From Trachythela sp. YZ-2020 (Eukaryota > Cnidaria > Anthozoa > Malacalcyonacea > Clavulariidae), in contig JADLSH010000277.1 of the NCBI GenBank assembly GCA_016169945.1, forward strand, positions 186,001-250,000: a stretch of DNA of 64,000 bases, written 5' to 3'. Every line of letters begins with the position of its first letter. Within the stretch, counting starts at the first letter, position 1. This document shows positions 1 through 12,209 of this stretch, piece by piece. The translations under genes were made by a program, and so were the position numbers. A model generated the notes under the pieces. That model had not been told where the DNA came from and searched no databases. It saw only the letters and a list, made by a program, of their open reading frames with translations.

Positions 1-1985
1 TAAAATAATTTTATCCAACATCAAGTATTCATGCACCAATGCTATCCTCTCCATAGAAAGTAATGAATATCAAGGAAAATATATCTATGATGCTTTCGTA
101 AACAACTACACAAAATAGATTCAATTTGTTTAATGTAGGCTGCTTAATCTACGGTATTTTAGTACTGATGATGATCTCGAACCGAAAATAGGCTGGTACT
201 GAGTTTACCCGTGACTTTCCATATCACTATGCCGAAATGCCTGGGGTAAAGGTTTCATATAGAGTAAGAAGTGGTGTACGAACTAGAATTAGATGTTGGA
301 TTCGGATTCTATTTACTAGTCGAGTCGTATATACAAGTCGCTCATTTTGCTTGCCAAACGTTAAACCGATTTTACGTATAGCAGACGGCGAGGATGACTT
401 ATAAGACTGGATAAAAACGCAGATCAAATTGTTTTATCCAATTAAGCTTTGAGTCTTTCATAAATTAAGTAGAAAATATATCGCTTAATTAATGTTTCTC
501 TACGAGATCGAACAATCCCAGACATAATTAACGAACAGCCAGAGCGAACTTATATGATTGTGACGTATAGTAAATCTTTTCATATCAATTCATTAAAAAT
601 GTCATCAAAAATGAAGCACGAGCAAGTAAATACTTGCATTTACAATACTTAGTAATTAACTCAGTCAGCCGTAGGCCGTTTTTAATATTTTATACAGTTT
701 CAATGATACATTTGCCAGTATAAAAATAGGTACGCAAAGCGTACATGTATCTGCTCATGCGTGTATGCATAATTGTATAATTAAATAGCGTAATTGAATT
801 ATGTCAATGTCACTCAATGAGTGTATGAACGTTTATATTGCTTTAAAAACAGTGCATAAAGGGAATGAGGGCTTATAGCCCATGGGAGCAATGTTTAAAA
901 CAATTGTGAAACCTTTAGATTTTAGTCTTTTATACTTGAGAATAAAGGTTGTATATAAGTATATATATAACAGCACTATTCACACACCAGATATAAATAT
1001 TACATACCATCAACTCATTTAGTCCCCCTAGTCACAGCAGTTTGGGAAAGAAATGCCAAACTGTGCTTATATCTTTATACCAATCAAATATCAAAAGTAT
1101 AAGGTGATGTTGACTATCGAAATGACAATTCGATTTTACGATTTTGACCCAAATAGTGTTGAGAAGAAATATTGCATTATTTTAACATTTTAAGAGTGAA
1201 CTTTATCGAAAGAGAAGCTCGAATAATGCAGGATATTCGTACAATATTTAAAAAGGTTTACCTTTATTATATTGATATATAGCTGGTCAAGTCAAGTCAA
1301 TACTTTGTGTAAATTGGGGAATCATTCCACAGCGTAAAATGTTATCAAACCACTCCAATACTTACTAAAAATACTCCCTCGACTCTTGCCATGTTCAAAA
1401 TAGTACAGAAAATTAAAAATATCGTTCGTTTGATGGATAATTTTCACCGTAAAATTTAAAATTTTACTCATGTTTACAATTCTCGCCCTTCAGTAGTCCG
1501 CCATCTTGAAATAATCAGTATCAATCCAGTTGTACATAGGGATCAAAGAGTATCATTATTGCTGCCGAGCCTGAGCGAGGCAGCACACTACTTTTGACGT
1601 GCCAAGGTGTCTCCAGAGTTCACGCGGTCCAGTCTTTTGCGCGGACCTATATATTGTCGAGATCTGGATCTTGCGTCTGTCAAGATGTCGTAATTCCGGG
1701 GCAAAAATTGAACTAAAAATGAATTTGTAAAATGAGGGGTGAGCCGAGAAAAATATTGTATTGCGTGCGCATGTTTTGTTCCATGTGCTCTGCAAGTTCT
1801 CAACTCTCTAGATTTTACAAGCTTTTTATGACATTTCGACACAATATATTTCACACATTTCAGAGGATTTGAGCACAGGACCAAATCTTATGTAAAAACA
1901 GTAGAATTGAAACACTGTGGCCTGTAAAATCTTTCCTATCCGCCGCGCAATTTCGTAATGCGCCGCGTCTGAAAAGATATTGCGC
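1..1985. other. No gene recognised
   Basis: AT-rich sequence with only short, mutually overlapping open frames. No domain, repeat family member or RNA gene could be supported. Confidence 0.5.
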
Positions 1986-1989
1986 AATA

Positions 1990-2421
1990 TGTCAAGCGCG
2001 AGCGCGCAGCAAACCGTGAACATGCGGTGAACATGCACGCACGTGAGAAGGGCGCGCAATAAAGCGCGAGCGACTCGAGAGACGTTCGCGAAACTGAGAA
2101 AGGCACGCGACACTTTCCGCGAATTTCAATGTGCTGCAGACAACAATAACATTAGAGTTGCCAAAGGCCGCCACACGTTCCGCATTTGATGACAGTTTAC
2201 TTCCGATTTGGTGGGCTTAGCCAATAGAAATTTGCTATTGAGAAATCTGATCTTTGCTGATTGGCAAATTATAAATTTTTCGTCCTATCGCGCTCTTTCG
2301 GTTTAACTTTTCAAGGCGAACATCGATACTTCGAAGTGACAACAAGCTGCTATTGAGTATTTTTACTGTGGAATTCTAACATCTTGAGACATTCAAGAGA
2401 CTTTGGACATTCAATCTTGCA
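1990..2421 (+). promoter_or_regulatory. Possible CpG-rich promoter and first exon
   Basis: About 1970-2130 is unusually rich in CG dinucleotides for this AT-rich window. It is followed by CCAAT-box-like motifs (CCAATAG at 2220, ATTGGC near 2260) and then a stretch ending CTTGCAAG before a consensus donor GTGAGTG at 2422. No downstream coding exon on the plus strand could be linked to it, so it may belong to a gene outside the visible exons or be chance. Confidence 0.3.
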
Positions 2422-2658
2422 AGGTGAGTGTATGTAGTGTTCGTAGTGATTGTACTTTTGTTTGCGTAATTGCGTTTTATGGAAATTTATACAGCCACTC
2501 AAGTCTAGTCTGAACACTGTTATATATATACTCAGGCGCCCGCCTTGGGCGATTCCGACATTTAGTCACAAATTTTTAGCTTTATAAAGTCTTTTTATCG
2601 TTTATAACTATGGAATACCTAGAAGAAAAGACTGAACATGTAAACGCCGTAGAATGTG

Positions 2659-2932
2659 CCGAGGGGTGTATCACTCCAAAAAACTCATACACCTCGAAAC
2701 AAAATCCTTAAAAATCTCTGAAAATCCCTAAAAAATCTCTATGAAATAAAAATCACTAAAAATCCTAGAAAATCTATGAAATCCCTACAAATCCCCAAAA
2801 AAACTTGAAAAAATCCACAAGTCCCACAAAAATCTCGAACCCCCCAAAAATCCCACGGGATTTTCAAAATCCTACAGGATTTTCAAAATCCCAAAAATCT
2901 TGTACGCTTTTTTGGTGTGATACACCCCTCGG
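2659..2932. mobile_element. A-rich MITE with 6-bp target duplication
   Basis: Terminal inverted repeats CCGAGGGGTGTATCAC...GTGATACACCCCTCGG enclose about 240 bp of degenerate AAATCCC/AAAATC tandem units. The element is flanked on both sides by AATGTG (2653-2658 and 2933-2938), a direct target duplication. There is no coding capacity. The superfamily is not assigned. Confidence 0.75.
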
Positions 2933-2939
2933 AATGTGA

Positions 2940-4880
2940 TACATATTCTTAATAATGACTTATGGCTATTGGTTGAGGACAGACTGGACAGTGACTGAGG
3001 ATTATTGATATAACTTATAGACTGGATTTCTCTTGTACTTTAAAATAGTGATATTACATCCAGATTTACAACAGATTAGCTGCACTTTACAATAATAAGC
3101 ATAATTACATAAATAGAATGATCATAATAGTGATCAGGGGTGGCGCCAGAAATTCAACCTAGGGGACCTCACTGTTCTGCGTTCAGAATCATATGCCCCT
3201 GAGAAAATATTAGAATTTCAAATCTCTGACACTATATTTCCTGTATCTTTTTTATTGAGGATACTTTGCGGTAACATAGAATTGTTACACTTGTTACAAG
3301 ACATGCCGTAGAGTCTTCCCCAATGAAATACTTTTTTTTCCTGATAAGGGGCTAAATGGCTAATGGGCTGGCAGGGTTGTAGCCCCCACCCCTCCAGCAC
3401 TACCCCTGATAGTGATAATTGATTTGCAAAATAAGCTTACTTAAATTGATATACATATTTGCTTTTTCTTATTGTATTGTAAGAGTAGGTAATAGAACCT
3501 CCACTGGCGTTAAATAATTGGTATGCTACGTCATTTATGTAATTGTGTATCCATGTATGTATCCATGTATATAATTAATGCTATATAAATGGCTTTTAAA
3601 CAATCACGAGGGTCTGAAAACTAGACCATGGCAGGTGCAGATTTAAATAACAGGTCTTATAGATTGTGTATTGTTGGTAAATAGACTGTTCCGTGAAGTA
3701 TAAGTAACATTTATAGCCTAGGCAGGAAGGCAGCGTAATAGTCGTTTCATGAATTATAATGTAAATTATTTATACATATGTATTAAAAACAGAAAACATA
3801 TAGGGGTGAAATATGCGACAACTGATTCGAAAAAAAATAATATGTATATATATATGTAGAGAGAGAGAGAGAATGGAAGATGCTGTGATGGCATTAGAGC
3901 TATATCATACATCTCACAGAGTCTTGGGTCTACCATGCTTGTGAAGTATGTTAACTGGTGGTTGGTGGATTAGATATATAGTTATGTGGTATTGTGTTTT
4001 AACGCTTAGTTAAAACTGATATACCTTCCTAAACCACCACCTGGTTGCTGAATATAGCAGGACCTTTTTTAACAGATAGGCTGGGGGGGCATGTCCCCAT
4101 GTTGCCCCCCCCAGTGAGCTATTTTGGCCACCCAGTGAAGGTCCCTTTTGTCCAAAATATAAGCAAAAAAGGGAAAAAACTGAGTTTAGAAGAAAGTTAT
4201 GGTATTCTCACAACAAAACCTGGCTCCATTTAGATGGGATATATAACAAATTGTCTCTGAAAATGCAGGAAATCAAGCCACAGAGACTCAAGAATACAAA
4301 AAATTTCTTGGGGGAGGACCCCCAGACCCCCCTTCAGCACACACCTGTAATACACTACCTACTTGTTACGTCCCCTTTCGATTATGCCCCCCCCCACTAA
4401 CGATTTCTTAAAAAAGGTCCTGGAATATAGACATTTAATAACTGATATACCTTCCTAAACCACCACCCGGTTGCTGAATATAGACATTTAATAACCGATA
4501 TACCTTCCTAAACAATTGCAAACAATACCGCCCTAATGGCATGTCGCCGCGCAAACGGGACATTTTGCACGCACACGCTCAATGAAATCATTGAAATGTC
4601 AATACATTTGATATGAAGGAAAAAATTAAACGCGCAAATTTTCGTACCGGACGCGCAAACTCGAAAATTGATCTAGGTCGCGCAGTTTGCAAACTTTCCA
4701 GTCTGGGAAGATGCAAGATGTTCTCGTGCGCTTTTAATAATTTTAGGTTTTTTAAAATCTTACTAGTAGCTTCGCCATTAATATTCATAAATAATTTACA
4801 CGAATGAAAGACATACGTGGAAAAAGATGGCAGGGATACCGCAACATGCAGCGGGTAGATTTTAACTAAATATAGGATTT
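2940..4880. other. Non-coding, repeat-bearing interval
   Basis: No supported gene. It contains a short TA/GA microsatellite (about 3840-3872), G/C-run tracts around 4080-4400 of the kind seen in other dispersed repeats of the window, and a direct repeat of the phrase CCTTCCTAAACCACCACC at about 4025 and 4452. Confidence 0.5.
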
Positions 4881-4894
4881 GTACTTGTGCTCGA

Positions 4895-4945
4895 CCCAAT
4901 CGTCTTGATAGCTCAATAGGTAGAGTGCCAGCCCGGTGCGTGATT
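4895..4945 (+). repeat. tRNA-like head (A box only), truncated SINE
   Basis: GATAGCTCAATAGGTAGAG near 4907-4925 matches the tRNA A-box consensus. No B box follows within the expected distance, so this is at most a truncated SINE head. Confidence 0.35.
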
Positions 4946-5021
4946 TACTTTTACAGCTTTAGTTTGCACAAATTTAAGCCAAGTGCTACTATTAGTAGTA
5001 CTATACATGAATAGCATTATA

Positions 5022-6872
5022 TGATGATGATGATGATGATGATGATAACTTTATTTAACCACGCTAACATTGTCAGCTAAAGCTGGTTTCCACAATGGGC
5101 GTGTAAAATATTAACAAATAGTTACAGGTAAATAAAAAATTAAAAAGTATCATGCAGTTACAAATATACAAATATTAAGTATCTATTTACATTAAGAATC
5201 ATGTGATTTTATAAGCTAAGAGTAGCGATTTTTCTTTTAAAACTTGAGATTGATTTAATGTCTCTTATATTTTCTGGTAGGGAGTTCCATATGGAAGCTC
5301 AATCGTACATGAAACTTTTCTTCATGTTGTTCGTATTTGGCTTTGGCAAGCGTATTGAACTTGAGCTGTCACGAAGACTGTGATCTAATATTTCCGTTTT
5401 GTAAGTAAATAATTCTTTTAGTGAGTTTGGCCCCATGTTATTGAGCGTTTTAAACATTATTTTTGCCTTGGCTTTCACTCTTTGTTCTTTGAGTGGTTCC
5501 CATCCTAATATATTCAGTACAGTTTGTTGACCTACCTCATTTGGCACATGTGCTATAATACGAGCAGCTCTGTTGTGAAGTTTTTGCAGACGTGTTGATT
5601 GAGTTTCATCAAATACATTCCAAACTTCACAACAGTAGCTGAAATAGGGTTGAATTATAGCATTGAACAGAGTGTTTTTTGATCAACATACTCTTTGAGA
5701 GCATAAATTCCAGATGAAATCTTTTTACAAATAGTGTCTGTATTACTTTTCCAACACAGATTTTCATCAAGAGTCACACCTAGCGTTTTGCATTGAAAAA
5801 CTTGCTTTATTGAAATAGAGCCATTGACTTCACATCTTTGGGTACGGCCAGTTAAATAAGATTTAAGCAGTAGAAATGCATTTCCTGTGATTCCAACTTG
5901 CATTAGTTTTTGCAATAAGATTTCATGGTTAACAGTATCAAAGGCTTTTTTTAAGTCTATAAATACAACCAAATTGAACAATTTCCTGTCCATGTTTATG
6001 TACCAATCATTCGTACAATCAAGTAAAGCTGAAGCAGTTGAATGAAATTTTCTGAAACCAAATTGATGCTCAGAAAGTATGTTGTTTACGGACAAATATT
6101 CATAAAGTTGAGTATATAAGATACGTTCCATAACTTTACTAATGGCAGGCAAGACAGAAATTGGTCGATAATTTCCTGGCAAGTTGCGTTTGCCATTCTT
6201 AAAAAGGGGAATTACTCTTGCAATCTTCCACTCATGTGGAAAAGTACATAGGGTAATTGCTTGATTAAAAATGTAAGTCAATGAATCAGAAATCAATGGT
6301 GCTGCAATTTTAATTATCTTGCTTGATATTTTATCTAGGCCAGTAGCTTTGCTACCAGATAGTTCACGTAGTAAAAGACAAACATGGTTTACAGTAACTG
6401 ATTTGAATGCAGTAAATTCAGAATTAGTTTTGTCAAGGTAGTCTTTGAAATGGCATTCTGTTGTACCAATTTCTTCAGCTAAATTTGGTCCAATATTTGA
6501 AAAGAAGGTATTGAAACCCTCAGCAATATCATTGGGGCTGGTCAATTTCATATCATTTACGTTTAATTCATTTACTCTAGTTGGTTGGTTATGTTTGCCA
6601 AGCAAAGTATTAATTGTCTTCCAAGCAGCTTTGGGATTTTGCTTTTCTGCAGAGATTTTTTTGGAGTAATAGTCTCTTTTTGCTTGTCTTAGTAGAATAT
6701 TTGTTTCATTTCTGACTTTTTTATAGTTTTCCCAATCTGTTTTAAGTTTAGTAATGATTGCTTTTCTTTTCAAGTTGTCTCTTGCAATCATTAAATGTCT
6801 TATATGACTACTAATCCAAGGAGATATTTTAGATTTGATTTTTTTTGCTTTGAAGAGGGGCATATATAGCAA
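5022..6872 (-). pseudogene. CR1/L2-like non-LTR retrotransposon, 5'-truncated, catalytic block deleted
   Basis: The 405-residue frame 6872-5655 contains the ORF2 linker, then reverse-transcriptase fingers and early palm: [50 protein letters not shown] and [20 protein letters not shown] with the first catalytic aspartate. After [14 protein letters not shown] it jumps directly (about 5800-5820) to [12 protein letters not shown], so the GxxQGxxLSP and YxDD blocks are missing without loss of frame. It then continues out of frame (about 5685-5210, with WGPL-like and ASIWNSLP signatures and one TGA at about 5296). The 3' end is AATAAAGTTATC followed by an (ATC)n tail at 5022-5047. No endonuclease domain remains. 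The element cannot mobilise itself. Confidence 0.85.
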
Positions 6873-6899
6873 CAGAGCAAAATATAATAGTACTGTAGT

Positions 6900-7620
6900 T
6901 CGTTAGCGCGTGCATCAGGTTTCATGTAAAGGTCAAAGTGGTCGACCTTTGAGCAATAAATCTGGATATGTTCACTAATAAATAGTAAAGACTGGATATT
7001 TGAAATCATTTTGGTTACAGAATCTTGAAATTTGGCGCAAATTTATAAACCTTGAAACCAAAACATTTAAACTCAGCATTGAAATCGATGCGTAACAAGC
7101 GATCAGCGATGGTTTTACTCGCTGTTATGATATGCATTATCGTTGGAGCAGTTCTGTCTAAAATCACTTTATATTTGAAGTTAATGCGCAATCATTAATC
7201 TCATAGCCTGCGTGGCAGGCGTTCTATTGTGGGGGAGGGAGTTTTGTTTAGAGCGCGCTCTATTTTTTTGAGAGCGCGCAAAAAGAGCCCCCCTAACTTC
7301 TCGCCTAGCGCGGGCTATTTAAAAACTCAAGCCAAGATGTCAAACAGCTGAGGTACAATCACTATCATATCAACGATAGACGCTGGTCATATATAGCTTG
7401 TATTAATATAAGCCGTTTACATAAGCGAGATCCTTTAAGGCGCGTAGTTGTCTCTCTATACACATAGTACTATAGTGTATAGAGGCACATTGGTCATAGC
7501 CTGCGTGGTTGAAGGCTTCTGCGGCAGCACGTCCTTGCGGTAGTAACTCCTAGTAATTACGTCATTTTAATCTAGGCTATCGCTGATTGGCTACAAGCAC
7601 GGCACGGTTTACAAGGCGAT
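6900..7620. other. Non-coding interval with hairpin repeats
   Basis: No gene seen. TAGCCTGCGTGGCAGGCG and an adjacent GAGCGCGCTCT...GAGAGCGCGC hairpin lie at 7203-7285. A related TAGCCTGCG motif recurs at 7497 and 11056, suggesting a dispersed small element. A short palindrome centred on AGTACT lies at 7450-7485. Confidence 0.45.
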
Positions 7621-7625
7621 AGCAA

Positions 7626-7776
7626 TAGACCACTTTCATAATTCAGATGAGTTTAAATATTCTTTTATGTGTCATTGACCTCGTTCAGGTTAATAAATTA
7701 TATTCAATTTCAGTCACAGAAACGAGGCTGATAAGGCTTATTAAGGTGCACATAAAAGAAATATGAAAGTGGTCTA
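7626..7776. mobile_element. Short palindromic MITE with TA ends
   Basis: TAGACCACTTTCATA...TATGAAAGTGGTCTA encloses about 120 bp. Subterminal CTTTTATGTG/CACATAAAAG also pair. TA at each end is consistent with a Tc1/mariner-type target. Non-coding. Confidence 0.65.
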
Positions 7777-8084
7777 TATATCGGCATTCGCAGATACAAA
7801 AATGCTTGTACTGTTGTTGTATGTTGATTTTTGATCACAAGCTATTCTGTTGAAAGAAATGCTTTCATATAGAATAGTTTATATTTCGAGAGGAGGGGCG
7901 GCTAAGCTCCATTTAATTCTCCAAATACCAGACCCAGTTGGAAATGCTACATAAACATGTACCTAGAGACAAGGGCCGTTCTATAAAGATACCCCAAATT
8001 TACGGTCCAGTCAGGGACCGCGGAGTAGGGGGGGGGGCTTGGCCTGGGCGCTTTAGGCCCCCCATCACAATAATTTGTCATACA

Positions 8085-8330
8085 TGTTTGTGATTTCCGG
8101 TAGAAGACACATAGTTAAACATATTATAATTTTTCACAACCATAAAGAAGTCACACTGAAGAAAACATTATCTCTGCTATGTCTAAGGCTTATTGTTTAC
8201 TTAAATCTAGCAGGGAATCGTTGGACATTTTGGCGCTACTTTTCAGATTTTTTAAAAGTATGAATGCTTTAGGTATCAAATTAGGCACTTCATTCTTTTT
8301 TTCTGTCTTGGCAGTAAATACTGATTTCTG
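8085..8330 (+). repeat. Dispersed repeat, copy 1 (copy 2 at 55802-56060)
   Basis: About 240 bp are clearly related to 55802-56060. Shared runs include TTTTTCACAACCATAAAGAAG and TCTCTGCTATGTCTAAGGCT. Open frames here are short and not conserved between the copies, so I read it as non-coding repeat. Confidence 0.7.
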
Positions 8331-8689
8331 GGGAAGCGTGCCCCCATACCCCCTTAAAGGTCTCGCGTCTTCAGCACTTTTCGATGCATTATTGCACTAA
8401 TCCTATTGTAATATAGAAAACAAAGTCAAAGGCATGTCCTAATTGTCTTGGAAGTTTATTTAGGTGATAAAGGAATCTGAACGCTTCAAAGTACTAAAAT
8501 ATCAGTTGGATATATTCTTAGTTTGGAGTGTATAAAAAGCCAAAAAGGCCATGCCTCCAATTGTTTGCATCATTATGCGGTCAAATTGTACAGCATGTGG
8601 AAATGTGTTTGGATAAAATCTGACAAAAAGAAAATTAGAAAAATTATATATAAATCTGAGCATTTCTCGTTCACTGCCTAAGGGGGGAA

Positions 8690-9031
8690 CACTATCCGCG
8701 GAGGTGTAATTAGAGGGGACACTATCCGCTAGCGGATGTTTCGGTGGACACTGTCCGCTGGGTGGACACTGTGCGCGGACACTGTCCGTGTGGGGACACT
8801 GGCGAGTTTACGATTGACGACGCGGTGTGCGAAGACGCTGCAAGAGCATGGCAAGAGGACTGAAGAGTAGTGCGTTTGGGGTGTTCCCGCGGCGTCTTAT
8901 TGCACTACGAAACGCAATTTTTCCAATTCTACGTCTTGTTGACAACGTAGTATGTTTTAAGGTGAGTTTTCATATTTTTCTTTTTGGTTCTACGGCGTCT
9001 TCGCACACCGCATCGTCAATCGTAAACTCGC
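8690..9031. mobile_element. GGACACTGTCCGC repeats joined to a long hairpin element
   Basis: At 8690-8800 the unit GGACACTGTCCGC and variants recur about six times. They are followed by a stem whose arms (8802-8840 and 8993-9031) are about 38 bp and nearly perfect (GCGAGTTTACGATTGACGA at the left end). The loop is about 150 bp. Non-coding; superfamily not assigned. Confidence 0.55.
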
Positions 9032-9470
9032 TAATATCCGCTGTGACACCGCCACTGACATGACACCTATAAAGCCTAAATCAGGGAAGCTTGAGGGAAA
9101 GTATTACTCCATTTCCTTTTAAATGCTGAGTGACCAAAACCATGTTGCGTGCTGAATCGCATTGGGTATAGACAAGTGAGTACACCAGAGTAAGAAAGTA
9201 AAAGATCTGCTTGATGATTCAAAATGTAATTAAGTGTTCATGCATGATCATCAAAGGTATTAAATATATTGAGCTTGGTTCGGCTTGGTCATGAAAATAA
9301 CAATTACCTTGTCAATTTGACTGTAACTTGGTGCAACAAGTATATGAATCGGATCAATTTAACAACTGAAGTTGTCGTTCAATACCCAATAAAGAAAACG
9401 ACCCCCACACACGCTACAGCACCCCCCCCCTACAGCATCCCCCATGTCATTCCTCTGTGACCATACTAAC

Positions 9471-10082
9471 CTTTAGAATAGTCTCCAAAGTAACCAGCAA
9501 GAATTCATCAGATAAGGAAATCTCGGTTTTGCCATCAGCAAATTGTTCCAGCCTTCTGAGGAAATTATCGCAGCAAGCATTCAATGTTGGAAACGCGTCG
9601 AACAACCTCTTCTTATGGAACAACGGCGCGAACGTACGTCGCTTCAACTCCCAAGTGAGAAGATTCAAATCGGAGAAAAGGCCACTTCCAAGGAAGCGTT
9701 GCCCGTACACGAATTGAAATCTTTTATAACCAAAATGATCCTTGGGCAGATCTTTAACGACAAGCACCTGGCGAACAACATTGGCGTCGCTGATGACGGT
9801 CAGAGGGACATGAAAGAACCATATGACAAATATAGGGCGATATTCAGTGGACCAGTCCGCCAATGTTTGATGTATGTTCTTGCCGTCAACAAGCCTTCTC
9901 CTACGAATCTCGAGTAAATTCCCTAAGAAAAAATTGCCTCGAGGTGGGCCTTCAATATGACTAAGCTTGTAGTGCATGTAGTAAACATACAATGCAAAGC
10001 CAAGGAAAAGCACGATAAGACAAAAGAGCGCGAGCTGTATAACGAGACCTAACTGTCCCAACATAATCGAAGTATCGGCCAT
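9471..10082 (-). CDS. Cytochrome P450, CYP46-like, first coding exon (partial gene)
   Basis: This is a single 204-codon exon with ATG at 10082 and a donor at 9470 (AAG|GTTAGT). Residues 10-34 are a hydrophobic N-terminal anchor for the endoplasmic reticulum, followed by the proline-rich hinge PPRGNFFLGN. Further on lie YGQRFLGSGLF and WELKRR, the helix-C WxxxR motif whose residues contact the heme propionates in P450s. The order and wording match the N-terminal region of CYP46A1, a cholesterol 24-hydroxylase, so a microsomal sterol mono-oxygenase is the likely family. Substrate cannot be inferred. The heme-binding cysteine, I-helix and ExxR would lie in later exons at lower coordinates. I could not find them by eye, and the gene may be truncated or have long introns. 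The reading frame itself is intact. Confidence 0.75.
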
Positions 10083-11160
10083 TTCGAGACCGTAGTATGA
10101 TTAATGTCTGTGTCTGTAATATAATGCAAAGTGGGCATGCGAATAAAAACAAATATATAGTAATATGCAAATTGGGAAAGGTCACGAATATGACACTTTG
10201 TAGTCATAGCAATGTTGGTATGTTAACGTGCATGTTGACACTCCTAGGCTAAAATAACAATTAAAAATTCAAATTTAATATCTTTCACCGCAAAATATCG
10301 TTGTATTTTCTGATTTTGTGTCGACTCCGTCATTGACATGGAATACTCTCGCAATCCAGATGAGAATGTCATCTTTCTATCTTTTCTCGTTGCGTGCCAT
10401 TACTCACGTTTTGTTGCGTCATAGAATCTTTCACTTTAATTAATGATAATTGCTTAGCAAAATTCAATTATCGTTGCATCATCATTAGTGACATATTTTT
10501 TAGAAAAATACAACAATATCATTATGATACAACCACGTCGATTACATTTTAATGATAATACACGAAATGAAACAAAATTTTATTTTGCTAGGCTGTGGGC
10601 GCGAAACTGTTTGAGGATTTGTACGGGTTCGGGGTTCTGGAGCGGAAATTCATTTCCCCCCTGCGAGGCAAAGCCTCCTGAATTTTCGGACATAATGTTC
10701 TGATTAATAGTCCGACAAAACTGCAATTTACACTTAAATTTGTTGTTTTTAGTCTAGCCAATCGGGTTAAAATTTCCCACAAATTTTACCCAAGGATTGG
10801 GGGGCAGTAATCACCGTCCACCACAATTTTCGCCTTATAGACCTTATAGATGTGTAAATTTGTATGTAGGCTGTAGCTATATTTCGACAGCGATCTCTAC
10901 CAATGTATTTTTGCGTGAATTTGCACAGAACAATTAAATCAACATATAAAATCAGTTTATTAACGTTTAGTACATCCATAATTGAGTGAATTTTTGGTAA
11001 TGCCTAAATTGGTACAGTCGAGCAATTTTGAAAACGGTCATGTTCATGTAAACGGTAGCCTGCGAGGCAGACGGTCCTGCGGCGAAACTAAATGGCGACC
11101 ATCACCATATGATGTATGAAATGTCAACTTGGCGACTAGACAGTAGATATATAGCATGAT
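10083..11160. other. Upstream of the P450 exon, no gene recognised
   Basis: AT-rich sequence containing the presumed 5' UTR and promoter of the P450 gene (minus strand). No clear TATA or initiator could be chosen. A TAGCCTGCGAGGCAGACG small-repeat motif is at about 11055. Confidence 0.4.
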
Positions 11161-11171
11161 ATAGGACATAT

Positions 11172-11272
11172 ATTATTCGAATAAACGCCGCGGCGTTTAT
11201 TACATTTTTGGCGCTTCAGGTGCGGCGTTTATTCGAGGGCGGCGTTTATTCGAGGGCGGCGTTTATTGCAAA
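11172..11272. mobile_element. AATAAACGCCGC palindromic MITE, copy 1
   Basis: TATTCGAATAAACGCCGC is followed by GCGGCGTTTATT units, of which two contain GCGTTTATTCGAGGGCG in tandem. It shares its sequence with the intact 96-bp element at 14166-14261, but its right end runs into other sequence. Confidence 0.65.
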
Positions 11273-11284
11273 TTTTGTAACAAT

Positions 11285-11647
11285 GTGAGAAAGATACTCG
11301 CGCAGAGGCAAAGGAACACGATGAAAACGCAATTGGTGTTTATAAACCTCCCACTGCCCACTGGCACGAAGCAGCCGAATTCGAAGAAGATGCTTGCTGG
11401 CCACGTCCCAATTGAGCTGTCTCGCTTATTAAAGAACTACCTGGGCGCAAACACTGAAAACAAACTATTCGCGAAAGTCGCTGGAAAAAGAAAGAGAGAA
11501 ATCGGACTAGTTGTACCGGCAAAATTCTCGGCAAAATGCCCATGGCAGAGATTTTAGAGAGAGAACTAAGTAGCAAAGCTATGAAGTATAGCCACTTTGA
11601 ACTAAATAACATTGTAATCGAGAAGAATAAATATCCAAGACAGCTTT
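11285..11647 (+). pseudogene. HIRAN-like domain fragment, frameshifted
   Basis: The frame from 11285 encodes VFINLPLPTGTKQPNSKK, AGHVPIELSRLLKNYL, VAGKRKREIGLVVPAKF. After about 11530 homology-like sequence continues in another frame (MAEILERELSSKAM) to a stop at about 11647. The GHVP...LSRLL...GLVVPA pattern resembles HIRAN-like modules that I associate with cnidarian mobile-element and host proteins. There is one frameshift and no convincing start codon, so it is probably a relic. Identity is tentative. Confidence 0.4.
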
Positions 11648-12209
11648 AGACACTAGAAATCAAAATTTTTAATATCACTATTTTGAAAGAGATTTTGGTT
11701 GGATATGATAGAATATCCATTACTGATACCAAAACACACACTTCTACATGTGCTGTTACCATGGTAACCAAGAAATGACCCCCAAGGGAGCGATAAATAG
11801 CACTTGCTTGGGACATGATTGAAAGAAAAATAAAGTCATTTCGAAGAAAAAAATAGGTTAAAAGTGAGGTCAACATATGTATCCAAACTGTGAACCTCAA
11901 AAAATATTTAAAAAATAGCAACATTGGTAGTAAAAAAATATTTAACTGTGACTGAGCCAAAATCCAAATTTAAAATCAGAATTTTCAAAATATTTATTTT
12001 TGATATATACAATTTTAGAGGTTTGCATTATAGAGTCAGTTGCACTGATCATATCCTGAAAATTTCATGTCATTAGGACAAATATTGAATGCTGTAGAGC
12101 GTCCCGAGTACAGTTTAACCTGTCACGGGAAAATCGAGTTTAAAGTTTGGAATAACGTTTTGCGATAAAAATTATGCATTACCAAGCAAATACTGTCAAG
12201 TGAGAATAC

